In this document: piece after piece, positions 11,185 to 22,156 of the stretch | Layout of the letters: the number at the start of each line of letters is the position of its first letter | Numbering within the stretch: position 1 is the first letter of the stretch | Notes under the pieces: model-generated | Databases searched by the model: none | Told to the model about the DNA's origin: nothing | What the model saw: only the letters and a program-made list of their open reading frames with translations | Position numbers and translations under genes: made by a program | Source: Tubulanus polymorphus | Taxonomy: Eukaryota; Nemertea; Palaeonemertea; Tubulaniformes; Tubulanidae | Reading direction: 5' to 3' | Assembly: GCF_964204645.1 (NCBI RefSeq) | Contig: NC_134030.1 | Span: forward strand, 5,144,278 to 5,208,277 | DNA length: 64,000 nt

Positions 11185-11793
11185 GATTTCGGAACAAGAA
11201 GTCAGCTCTGCGTCGCCTCTGTATCTGACATCATCTAGATTATCTTAACAGCGAAACTAACTCGTGCGAATAGCCACGGGCGACGAGTTTGTCTCTCTTC
11301 ATAACATAACTATATAATTTGCCATAAGTACCCGACAAATATAGATCTTACAATTATCTTTCTTTCCTATTTTTTCAAGAGTCACAACTCAATATCCATT
11401 ATAGACACTGCGTAATTGGTCTCTTTACTACGTATAACGGTAGATCATCGACAGAAATATATTTTCAAGCGCCAATATTGCCACGGGGAAAATACACGAC
11501 AATGACATGTAGACCAGAAAACTATAAATATTAAAAGAGAGTTCAATCTGATGATGAGATTTTTATTAATTGAATGAAAATAGATGTACAACAAGATGTA
11601 AAATTTATTAACGGAAAGAATATGGAGATACCGAACGTTTCGAAAACGCATTGTTCGCAGAAGAAAATATTTTTGTTTTGTTTTCATTTATCTAGATTAG
11701 CTGAAATATTTCCATACAACATATTTTCTCTTCGGTCCTGATGGGCCTCACGACCTTGTTGTGCTGTGAGCCTGGTGGCCATTTGAGCTTGTG
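11185..11793. other. Intergenic, no gene seen
   Basis: Spacer upstream of the GPCR and downstream of LRRC28 on the same strand. The ORF at 11445-11687 (minus) is AT-rich with no recognisable domain. Nothing else is supported. Confidence 0.4.
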
Positions 11794-12915
11794 TCAGGAT
11801 TTATCGACGGGGTAAACGAGAGGCATTTGGATCCTGATCGGGCACAGGCGGTTACACTTCACCGTACAACACAGACCGAGTCTATATACGCCGTATTTAT
11901 CGTGCAGTTGTCCACCGAAAACCACGGGAAAACACATCGTAAATATGGGCGTTCCGCAGCTAATACAAGACGCCGTCGGAACGGACAATACTTCTAGTAA
12001 ATTCCGGGGAAGGCATCTGGTGTTTACGGCTGATCTAAAATTCAGGAATACGCTACGTAAAGCAAGTTCTAATAACGTCACGACTGCGAAATTCGTGCTG
12101 TTTCCAATACACAAAATTTCCTCCGGAAGATGAACTAATTCATCGGTGTCGTCGTTTTTTGTCGGCACAAAGACCGATGAAAATTCATGCGGCATAGAAT
12201 TGTCGCACGTTGAGTCTTTCGTTCTAGCGCAGCCGTTTATTCCGAGTTTTTGCGCGGTTAAACTGATGGGAACAACGTTTAAAGTGCGATTCCCGTCGAC
12301 CAGTACCGAGCCGAGATTCTTTAAGTAGCCCAAATCGAGTGGAATACAGCGCAAACAGTTTCCAACCGCAGAAATTTCCTGCAACGAATCGAGCGCGCAA
12401 ATCTGCCGAGGAAGCACTTCTAGACGATTTCGATCTAGGACTAAACGTTCTAGAGGTCGTTTGACAGGAGCGTTACCGGTATGCGAAATGTTCAAAGAAA
12501 TTCGCCGCAAATCGTTGCCGGTCAGATCTAGAACGCGTAGATTCGGTAATTGCCATATCTTTGACGGTACGAACCGGAACTTATTTCTCGCCAGCGATAA
12601 CGTTCGTAGCGCTGTTAGCCCATCGATCGAATCGGGAAGCTTTTCGAGTTTGTTCGAATCTACGTTCAACGAAACTAAACATTTCAAATCCCCGATCGCG
12701 TCCGGCAACGAGCTCAAATCATTATCGCAAATGTAAAGTTCAACGAGATTGCATAGATTTGATATATTTGCTGGCAGGCTTGTCAATAGGTTACGTTTTA
12801 AGTAAAGCCGCTTGATGTTCCCATAATTACGGGTTTTAGTTAAGTAAGCCGGGAGTACTGAGAGACCTCGGAAGTTCAGCAATAAGACTCCGCCATCCAA
12901 GTCATCATCGGCCAT
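11794..12915 (-). CDS. LRRC28: Leucine-rich repeat-containing protein 28
   Basis: A single-exon frame of 373 aa (human LRRC28 about 367 aa). The N-terminal part has typical 23-residue LRRs from about residue 12 to 220, for example RLYLKRNLLTSLPANI, NLVELYICDNDLSSLP, RLVLDRNRLEVLPRQIC and LGYLKNLGSVLVDGN. The C-terminal part matches the LRRC28 tail: a helix LLELALRSVF, then LPRNLLEVLSVPTASCISCG, PIFTMCFPVVFG and a CC-x3-C-x3-C cluster. The CxxC plus CCxxxC spacing could bind a metal, which is inference. Function in the family is poorly known. The start codon lies 462 bp from the ETFB start on the opposite strand, suggesting a shared promoter region. Confidence 0.85.
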   Translation of the reverse strand: MADDDLDGGVLLLNFRGLSVLPAYLTKTRNYGNIKRLYLKRNLLTSLPANISNLCNLVELYICDNDLSSLPDAIGDLKCLVSLNVDSNKLEKLPDSIDGLTALRTLSLARNKFRFVPSKIWQLPNLRVLDLTGNDLRRISLNISHTGNAPVKRPLERLVLDRNRLEVLPRQICALDSLQEISAVGNCLRCIPLDLGYLKNLGSVLVDGNRTLNVVPISLTAQKLGINGCARTKDSTCDNSMPHEFSSVFVPTKNDDTDELVHLPEEILCIGNSTNFAVVTLLELALRSVFLNFRSAVNTRCLPRNLLEVLSVPTASCISCGTPIFTMCFPVVFGGQLHDKYGVYRLGLCCTVKCNRLCPIRIQMPLVYPVDKS

Positions 12916-13377
12916 TCTACTGACTCAGTGTTTCTTAGTCGAATTTTCGCAGCTGAAATTTTAAATCTTAAATATAAGTTGACTATACACATAACCTAGT
13001 TCCACTACAGTAGCTTATTAAATTCAAGTCCAAAAGCTTGTTACATTCAGTTCATTTACAGAGTAATAACGGCAGCATGGCATTTCTTCTTAAGATTACG
13101 TCGAACGAATTGAAACAGACTAAAGATTTTACGAGTTAGGTGATGATTTCTCAATTTCGACGATATTCTACACTAACGAAACTATCATGAAATTAATAAC
13201 AAATATAAATCCTACCTTTTGAAAGCAGTTATACACCACGAAAACGTTTCAGTTAGGATCAGAGGTTTAAAAAAAATTTAGGTACTTCCTCAAATTCTGC
13301 TATATTGCTATGACTGATTGAATTGATCGTGTAGATCCGGAGAGAAGTCCATATTCGCATTTTATCTACCATTCAAA
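12916..13377. promoter_or_regulatory. Divergent promoter region LRRC28 / ETFB
   Basis: These 462 bp separate two head-to-head start codons, so both promoters and both 5' UTRs should lie here. No TATA box at a convincing distance from either start was seen. The assignment rests on position only. Confidence 0.4.
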
Positions 13378-15615
13378 ATGGCGATGAGAATTTTGGTCGG
13401 TGTTAAACGAGTGATCGATTATGCCGTAAAGGTGCGTATCCTTCGCTGTTTTCCTATTTCTAATAGCTGAATATCAACGAAAAGCAGTTTTTTAAAACTA
13501 CAAGGCGGTTGATTTTGATCCAACCTCAAAGAATACGTCTAAAAACTTGTTAGAATGATTTGGATTGTAGTCTGTGTCTAGTCCGTTCAGTATACAAGAC
13601 TTATGCAATCCAAAATGATACAAACAGTTGTTGACCCGTATCCCAGGAACTATATATTTAAAAATACTTTTTATCTAATTTTTTAAGGGGCTTTACATTC
13701 TGAAAAAATCTGACTCGGGGAATTAAATGGGTTTGCTTAAAAATGGCACTAGTAGGGTCTGCTGAGTTAGTACCTTATTGATATTGTTGCCGTTGGTGTA
13801 AGATTTTTTGGATGGGCTGTTGTTAGTGTGAAAAGTGTTTAATTATGCCAATCAATGTGGTTTTTGAAAATTTCTGAAGCTGAAACTAAATCACAGACAG
13901 AGTAGAGATGGGTCAGGATCCAGGATGGGAGAGTAGGTCTTTAATAATTGAACGGCATGATGTTTAATTAATAACTTCAGGTAAGAGTGAAGCCTGATAA
14001 AACGGGCGTTGTCACTGAGGGTGTTAAACATTCTATGAATCCGTTTGATGAGATAGCTATGGAAGAAGCTGTTCGCTTGAAAGAGAAAAAACTAGCTCAG
14101 GAAATCATTGCTGTTTCGTGTGGTCCAACTCAATCCCAGGTAAAATTGCGAAGATTTAAAGCCTTAATCTTTTTTGGAAAAATTATCAAAATTTCATAAT
14201 GTTTTCTATATTCCAATCTTATTCAATATATCGTCATAGAATACTGCACTTCTTAACCTTGAATTTTGACATTTTCTCTTTGAATAAAATCTTGAAAAAT
14301 CTCGAAAAAGAATTTTGGAATGATCTGAGTAGAATTAACCCTGACTTGGTGGTAGCAATGGAATAGAATGATCAATAAGTTAACTGCATTTCATTTAATT
14401 CCATTATCGTTTATACTTCAGGAAACTATCAGGACTGCGTTAGCGATGGGAGCAGATCGCGGTATTCACATCGAAGTTGATCAGAAACAAATCGAGAAAA
14501 TGCAACCAATACTGATCGCGAAGATGCTCGCGAAAATTGCGCAAGAAGAAAAAGTAGATCTTTTACTCGTCGGCAAACAGGTAGATAAATAAAGTGATTG
14601 CTTTATTACAGTAAAAGCAATATTTATGAGAAGCCATTCAAAATGGATATACCAGTAGGGCCTTAACGCTTTTACAGGGGTGGAGGAGGGAAAACATTGA
14701 CCTCTTCCTATGTACAAAGCTTGATGTTATGTAGTGGTGCATGATTGTTGGGAATTGGCAAAATGTAATGAATATGATGCTAGAAATGCTTTTTAATGTC
14801 CCACCCCTAATATCTCTGTAACTTCCAATGAATGCTCATAATATCTTATATCAGCATACTCAATGAATACTGTTGTTAACCTCCTCAAATTTTAACACTT
14901 TCTGCTCAAAAAGTCGGACTTTTTGAGAATATACTGTAGTTATAGTATGAATCCTGATACTGTTATTCTAAATTCCATTTTCTCAGGCAATAGATGATGA
15001 CTGTAATCAGACAGGACAGATGACGGCTGCGATTCTCGACTGGCCGCAAGCGACGTTCGCTTCCGTCGTAGAGAAACTCGACGGTGATCTAAAAGTTACG
15101 CGAGAAGTTGACGGAGGATTAGAAACGATTCAGGTGAAATTACCGGCCGTTGTTTCAGCTGATTTACGATTGAACGAACCTAGATACGCAACTTTACCGA
15201 ATATCATGGTAAGTCGAAGCTTTTTCAGTTCCTTTTAGAGAACACACGTTTCAATCTGAACCACCCTTTCTGTAACTACGTTGCCTATCTTACAAAGGGC
15301 CCCTACGACTCCTTAATTACTTCTAAATGGAAAATGCTTAGGACAGTGCATTAAATATCCTTTATTTTTTCAACAAAATGCCTGAAACTCATTCAATTTC
15401 GATTCTCTTGTCAGAATCTGATGGATGTTTAATTCATTTTACAGAAAGCCAAGAAGAAACCGATTGCAAAGAAAACTCCCGCTGATTACGGCGTTGAAGT
15501 CACCGAAAGACATGAAATATTAGAAGTATGTGAACCTCCCGTTCGAGAAGCTGGTGTGAAAGTAGAATCAGTTGAAGAATTGGTCGGTAAATTAAAGGAT
15601 GCAGGAGTTGTATGA
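13378..15615 (+). CDS. ETFB: Electron transfer flavoprotein subunit beta
   Basis: Five exons: 13378-13431, 13981-14139, 14422-14580, 14987-15208 and 15445-15615, giving 254 aa (human 255). With ETFA this mitochondrial matrix protein takes electrons from acyl-CoA and related dehydrogenases and passes them to ETF-QO; the beta subunit binds AMP. Conserved segments include [75 protein letters not shown] and [19 protein letters not shown]. The dehydrogenase recognition loop NIMKAKKKPI spans the exon 4/5 joint. A strong donor at 15622, seven bases past the stop, with an acceptor ending at 15700 suggests a 3' UTR intron. The polyadenylation signal is at 15816-15821. Confidence 0.96.
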
Positions 15616-16328
15616 GTTAAGGTAAGTTTCAATCACTTACAGTTGCTGATTTCGTCTTTTTTGAAAAGAAGAAATTAATTATTGTTTTCTCTTTTCCAGT
15701 TTTAGTCGAACGAATGCAGAGTGAACGAAATAACAAGTTTTGATTTTAGGAAATTAACAACTGCCGTGTCATTAAATGATTGATATTTCCATTTACAATA
15801 TGTAAAATGTATATAAATAAATTATCTAGTATGCGTTTAACAAATGTTCATATTCCATTGTGGATCTGAAGATCATCTCTATGCTACCCTTAAAATTGAC
15901 GAAATACGACATGAATATTTTTATTACCGCATATTTATTTTGTATAAAATTAAATTCTAGGATGTTAGATCCTAGATAACAATCATGAGGCCTGGCCTAA
16001 GAAGTTTCTACCAGAGGTTTTTAAGCAATAATCGTTGAGTTCTTAGTAAATTCAAACAATGATAACGCGACCTCAATGATAACCGGTACAGAACAACTTC
16101 ATAACTGGTTTGTAAGCTGTTACTGCATGCTATAACTGCTTATCTCAAGAATGCTGTACCGCTATCATGAACTTGAATAGCTGTCAACAAAGTTTTAGCG
16201 ACATATAGTTTTCCAAAGGCTGATTTGAAGTGAATGCAGATATTCGTCATTCAGAACTGCATTCCATCTTCATTATGTATCATAAGGAATTCTTTCTCTA
16301 AATCCTAGATTGTGTATTGCACATGCTT

Positions 16329-17938
16329 TCATAAGTCTAATGGATTGAGTCCGAATTCGAGAAGCACTTGTTTATTTCTGGCTTGAATCATTGTCGATTC
16401 GTGTTCCCACTTAAGTTTAGCCGCGTCTATTTTTGCAGCGAGGTTATCCATTGTATCCTGCAATAAAAGGGCTCAATCGTATATTAAACACACCAGTAAA
16501 AGTAAACTCAGATCTGTGGAATTTGTGTCTAAGTCGAGAAGATAAACATCTGTGTAAGATGTGAGAGAAATCCATCAATAATTTAGCCGAAGATGTTAAT
16601 TTTCTAGGGTAGAAGGTTTATGAATTGAACAATGATTCAGTTAAGACTATTTGCCATTATCAGACATATGTTGCAAAATATATGCCCTCATACCCCTAAG
16701 AACTTTACATCTTGGGCTGAATTGTTGTGGGATTTCTCTTGTATATTGTGTCTAAGCTACTTACAGCTAATATATTCTCGTAAGCCATTCCCATTGTATC
16801 AATCTTCAACTGTAATGTGCTTATTTGTTCGTCTTTATCACGTATTACACGTTCCTTTTCTTCACGAGTTTGTTTCAACTCGAACTCTGTGTGTTCTGAA
16901 AATATCAATTGTCAAAAAAATGATATCCATTTGGTGGTCCAATTTTTTTAACTGGCATTTCTCTCTGTATCAGAGAGGCTCGTATTAGAGTTGTAGGTAC
17001 GGAACTATCATTTTTACAGTCCCTACAACTTACGAGGCCCTGAAGGTCCAAAAATTGATATGAAATTGATATGAACAGAATGGAAATTTATTTTAATCCA
17101 CAAGTAATGGCACAAGACCTCTTAGTTTAACCTTGAGTCAAACCTCAATTGAGAACATGCAACTGGATCCTGGTTATCTATGCAAAGCCCTGATATCAGA
17201 AGTTTAAAAGTAATCATATATACAGGGCGTAGGCCTACCTAATTTTCTTCTGGTTAGTTCTAATTCAGTTTCGAGTTGATGTACGGTTAGCCCCATCTGT
17301 GTCTGCATAGTTTTATACTGCCGCGTCATATCTGAAAAAAGTGAGGAATCATGAATTGAAACCTTACAGACTTTGCACTAGTGTTTTAATGAACTTGTCG
17401 TGACTCTGAAATCCATCAGTTTTGAAGACTACACATAGGGGCCTATACACGTCATATTCATTGAATGCATACCCGCACTAACAGCTTTTGCTTCTTTTTC
17501 TTTTTCCTTCATCTTTTCCTCTCTTTCCTCTATTTCACTGCGCATGTCTTGTCTTGCGGACTGTGCCCGTAATGTCAACTCCTTCCTGATGGCTAAAAAA
17601 AAAATAGAAATATATTAGAAAACTTGAAAAACCTAGAATTTGATTTTTTGGGGTCTTTCATTTGATAACGTACCTAAATGATCTTTCAGGGCGGATATTT
17701 CTTGCATTGTCTTCTTATACTTTTCTTCTATTTCCAATCCTGCATCTGAAATTCAAATTCAGAACATGATACAAAAATGATACATTTTTAAAGTCGGGAA
17801 GGCTTGGCAAGCCGCAGGGAGGGCTGTCCTGTATACCTCTCTCTCTGCTGCATAAAAGGCATACTTACCATCTTTCTTCTTTCCCTTTTTACCTTTCTTC
17901 TTACCCCCCTTTTTTCCACCCTTTTTCTTCGGCGGCAT
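16329..17938 (-). CDS. DRC12: Dynein regulatory complex protein 12 (CCDC153)
   Basis: Six small exons on the minus strand: 17869-17938, 17674-17745, 17473-17592, 17239-17331, 16765-16895 and 16329-16457, giving 204 aa (human about 210). The N terminus MPPKKKGGKKGGKKKGKKGK is a Lys/Gly-rich stretch, as in the vertebrate protein. The rest is almost entirely charged coiled coil (EIEEREEKMKEKEKEAKAV, KQTREEKERVIRDKDEQIS). The end LLEFGLNPLDL is the family's conserved C terminus. DRC12 is a component of the nexin-dynein regulatory complex of motile cilia. Introns 1 to 4 are all phase 1. Intron 4 contains a hairpin-forming repeat (16970-17042). The gene is convergent with ETFB. Confidence 0.9.
16970..17042. 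repeat. Inverted-repeat hairpin in DRC12 intron 4
   Basis: The arms gaggctcgtattagagttgt and ccctacaacttacgaggccc are imperfect reverse complements (core cctcgta...ttgtagg) separated by about 30 bases. This could be a short MITE remnant. Confidence 0.4.
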
Positions 17939-20900
17939 GGTTGATGAAAAGAGAAAAAAATATTAGGCGAAATATGAAGAAAACCACGGACAGAAACAAG
18001 GAAGTAAAAATCCGCGACGCCGTAACCGAGCAACGTAACTCAACGTATAGTGCTGCCATCTTGCGGCTTGCGACATAGCGCGGATCACTCCGGTTTGATG
18101 ATTTGGTTGTCTTTCCTAGGTAGGGAAATTCACCGTAGGCGACTATTCTTTAGGATAGGAAAAGCAATTACGTAATCACCGAGAAAACTTGGCGTGATCG
18201 GGCAGATTTTGCGGGTGATAGGGCCTACCAGGTTACAATGCTTACACAACAAAAGATTCCATATTGACCGATTGGGTTTTTGCGAGTTCAAATTCCCGAT
18301 TCTTCTTCCGATATCTGTCAACATCAACTGGTTGATGAAACACAGATTGCAATCTCGCGGGAATTTATACGGTAACGTTCTGGTTCTAGGTCTTGAATCA
18401 ATGTTTAGGGCACACTGGTTTCATGGTCTAGGATGACATTTCAATTATGAATGTCTCATCATGAAGGGTTTGTAGCCTATCAACCTAAAATGTTTGCTTG
18501 ATCTTTTCATTCATTGTTTATTTTCTATTGATATGATCATCGCCAGAGGCAGAGAATAAGTGGTTTATTTCATGGACATTTTATTTTTATGCCTGCAAAT
18601 TACGAAAGTCCATTGAAAAAACTGATTTACGAAAAATATTTTGAAAATCTCACTTCTTCGACAACATTTCCTGGAAATGAATGATGAAACTGCGAACGTC
18701 TGTGCAGGTGGTGCTAGAACGCGCTCGTCTATCAACGCTGATGACAGCTGGGTTAACATGAAAGTACTTCAGAATCAATCGTAAACTCGTTATAATTTCC
18801 CGGAACCTGACGAGTAAATAAAAGCGTGCGAGCGCGTGCGTACATGCACATTTCACTAAACCGAGCCTAATATAATAAAGCGAACGACGAAGAACGATTA
18901 TTAAGCGATTGCAGACGACAACAACGTGAGTAAGGCAAAGTTTACTGTTGTCTTCGATAATAGAATGAGGAGCGAAGTCCGAAAATCTACTGACCCTGTA
19001 TATAGATAGATGTGTATGGTTGGATTAGTTAAGCAGTATGTGCTACCGCAATAGGAAGGTTAGTAAAGTTATTAAAATGCTCGTATTATCCCATCTTTTT
19101 ACACGTATACAATTTTGTGCAAGCGGATTAAATAGGATTAGACGAACGAAGTACTTTGATGGTACGGCGTGCCAATACAGGATTTACTCTTAGTCTTTCG
19201 GGTTGCTCAACCGCAGTTCATTTGATACTAATAAAACTGTTTAAGTCATTAATCACTTCATTATTGTTGATAACCACAGGAACATTTTGCGATGTTTTGT
19301 TTCAAATTGTCCACACAAGTCGTATGATGAAATGTGTTCTATCCACTAGAGGTGATGAACGATTTTGATGAACGATTATTAAACGCGTTGGGTGAAATTT
19401 TACTTTGTAACACGCGGACTTTCTTAAATATTGATTTAAAAAAACTATTTCGCACACACGAAAATGATTCTATGACCCACGGATGACCCTATTGAATGTC
19501 TAGTTTCTTGGCTAAATACCAAGTATATGTTATTCGCTGGAGAGTATTGCATCAGCTATGTACACCGACACTAGACAAATTCCAGATAGATTGTCAAATG
19601 GCCAAAACGTATGAACATCGATAGTGTAATCTAGAAGAGCCCAATAGAAAAACGTTTCGGAATCATATCAAGTTTATCAGAGTATTACTATTCAGGCGAC
19701 GAAAAAGTTCTTGAAATGCAGAAGAGACACTCAGAGGTATGACGCGTGTGTGATACAACATGTCATTATCTTTCTGAAGTTTCATAACATTTAAATGTGC
19801 GTTTAATGCTACCTATTAACTGATACTTAACAATGGGGAGCGGGTGCAAAACACAACGGCGTGTAAAACTCAAAAACGCTTCTCACTGTAACAGTTTAAG
19901 GCGAATTATGAAAAAACGACGTGCTCTATTCAGATAGTAATTTTGTTATCAATGCACTTTTCATGTTTTTTGTTTCTAAAATTGGTATTTGAGAGCGTTG
20001 GAAATAAGAGCACGCGTTATCCTTCACATAGATTCACCAAGGGCATGTACGCGTATAAACACACAGTTAATTTATACACGATTTTTTAAGTGGTACTTTT
20101 GTATTTCATCGGTGTTGCTGGATAAACAGACCTTGAGCAGTTGTTTTTATAAAAATTCCTGGAATATTGTTCCAATAAACGAGAGTAGAACGCATGCTAG
20201 GTCGCGTATATTCGACCTTCGTATTTTTACGCGATGTTTTTGTTCTCGTGTTACGAACACGCCTCCTCGCGATGATAGATTACGATTTTTCCTCGAATAA
20301 CTAGGCATTTCATTATACTTACATAACAAAACGCTTGATTTATTCGAACAATAACATTTACTATCTCTTTTCCCATTGGGTCAGCTGGAATTTGATAATA
20401 CACGCAGTGACACGTTAAAAACAACCTTTATGCAACGATTTTTTTTTAAACTGCTGTTCGTCCAGGGTACAGCGTTATTAACCTCGCTTTTGTAAAATTA
20501 GCCCCTGGAGTTGTTCTTTTTATTATGCATGTGAACATAAAATACGGGAATTACAGTGTACATCGTTAGAAATGATTTAAAATGTGCTCTTAGCAGTTTA
20601 TAATAACAACTGGGGTTGGTGACAGTGTATTGAAGAAAAAATAAACCACAATAGAGGATTTTGACATTTCGACTCAAATGCTATGAGCAATTTCAAAAAC
20701 AGATTTATTTTCCCAAGGGCAAATCGTCAAATGTCAAAAACCTGTGTTAGTTTGACTTAACGTATTGTGGACTTTTCTTCAACTTTTTATTTTAGTATTT
20801 TTGTGATAGGAATACGCCTCAAATTTCAGGATTCGTTTTGCTAATGTGAGTAATACGAACATGTCATCATACTAAAAAACGTTTAAAGGCCATTGTAATG

Positions 20901-22156
20901 ATTTGGAAGTTTCCAGTACTAAAAAATTAATACATTGTTAATCACGCGATGACCTAGTGTACTGGTGCCGATGGCTATGACGTCATTGTCACTGATCTTC
21001 GGTACGTGGTTTATCACTTGGTACATTCATGGTACATTGTTTTATGAGTAAGCCACTTCACATGCTGACATGGTATCTCATCGTCCGCGAGATAAGAAAT
21101 ATGTCGCCAGATTTTGAATTTTTCCTTCATGCGTGACTGTGGCCGAATTAGGCCTGATCTTTACGTCCTTGCACATATTTTCAGGTCATCGTGTCCTGAG
21201 ATGACCGATTGACCCGATGGCTTACGGGACCTGCGCAGTATTTATATTTACACAAAGCGCGGGTACAATTGGACTGTTCATTAGCATGAACTAATTGTAC
21301 TTCGATTAAATCACGAGGGGGTCAGTTATTCTGACAGTTTCGAGCAAATTAGAACGTGTAGTTGACCAAGGGATATTTTCCAGAATCAATTTTATGTTGT
21401 ACTTGTATCAGCAGGGGTTCATGTACTTCAAACATCTTCAGGTAATTGGATTTAATATCAAACAGTATGCGCAGAAGCCTCCCAGTCGATTTCTCTCTTC
21501 TAAAAGCGACCATAAGTGACATGGCGCCGCAATCCAATTTATCAGAACGAGCTTTGCAACCGAAGGAGTTATAAAAGAACCCTGGAAACCTATTTTCAAG
21601 TCAGTTATTGTGAATGCTGGTATTATACTTTAGAGGTTAACTTTAAAAAAGAAAATACGCTATTACAAAAATTAGTTGCGGCTGCTAGTGCATATAGTAA
21701 AAAGTAAAATATGATAGATAATGATAGGAAGTATAAAATAACTTTCATGTTAACTATCAACCAGGCTTCACGTTTAATCGAAAGGCAATCAAAATCGGAA
21801 CGCCAGAAAACAGTTATCGAGATCTAAACAGTATACTTGTACAACTTGTACAGAACGTTGATAAATCAAACAGACAATCAAACATCCACTTCGGATTTCT
21901 GCCAAAATACATATAACGCGCACATAAATGCAAATATTCGGTCACTCGAATACCGTTTAACCTTTCATGGTAAGCCAACATAGATTTATGACGGTTTTCG
22001 GCATGTCGACGAGAAAAAAGTACATTATTGAACGACTCTATGTTGAAAAAAACTTGGAAACCTCTTAAGTGGTTTACATATCCTGTCCATCCTGATTTCT
22101 TTTTCCTTGGATAAATTCACTTTTGATACACACTAATCGTTATTTCTTTCTTACAG
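17939..22156. other. Gene-poor 4.2-kb stretch
   Basis: No coding exon with supported splice sites was recognised on either strand. It contains the inverted-repeat element at 20638-20790. A good donor-like AAC|GTGAGTAAG near 18925, preceded by purine-rich non-coding sequence, could end an untranslated first exon of the MetE-like gene. Its coding exon 1 begins directly at an acceptor, so an upstream exon must exist, but which one cannot be told from sequence. Confidence 0.45.
20638..20790. repeat. Imperfect palindromic element
   Basis: The left arm (gaagaaaa...ccacaata...ttttgacattt) and the right arm (aaatgtcaaaa...tattgtgg...ttttcttc) are imperfect inverted repeats over about 45 bp each. On the minus strand it includes gagtcgaaatgtcaaaatcc, which resembles the agtcgaaacgt-type tails at 7797-7870 and 40960-41045. 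It may be a retroelement end duplicated head to head. Confidence 0.4.

Noticed and set aside
11945-12815. Several plus-strand ORFs overlapping LRRC28
   Set aside because: They are antisense shadows of the LRR-coding frame, which has clear family similarity.
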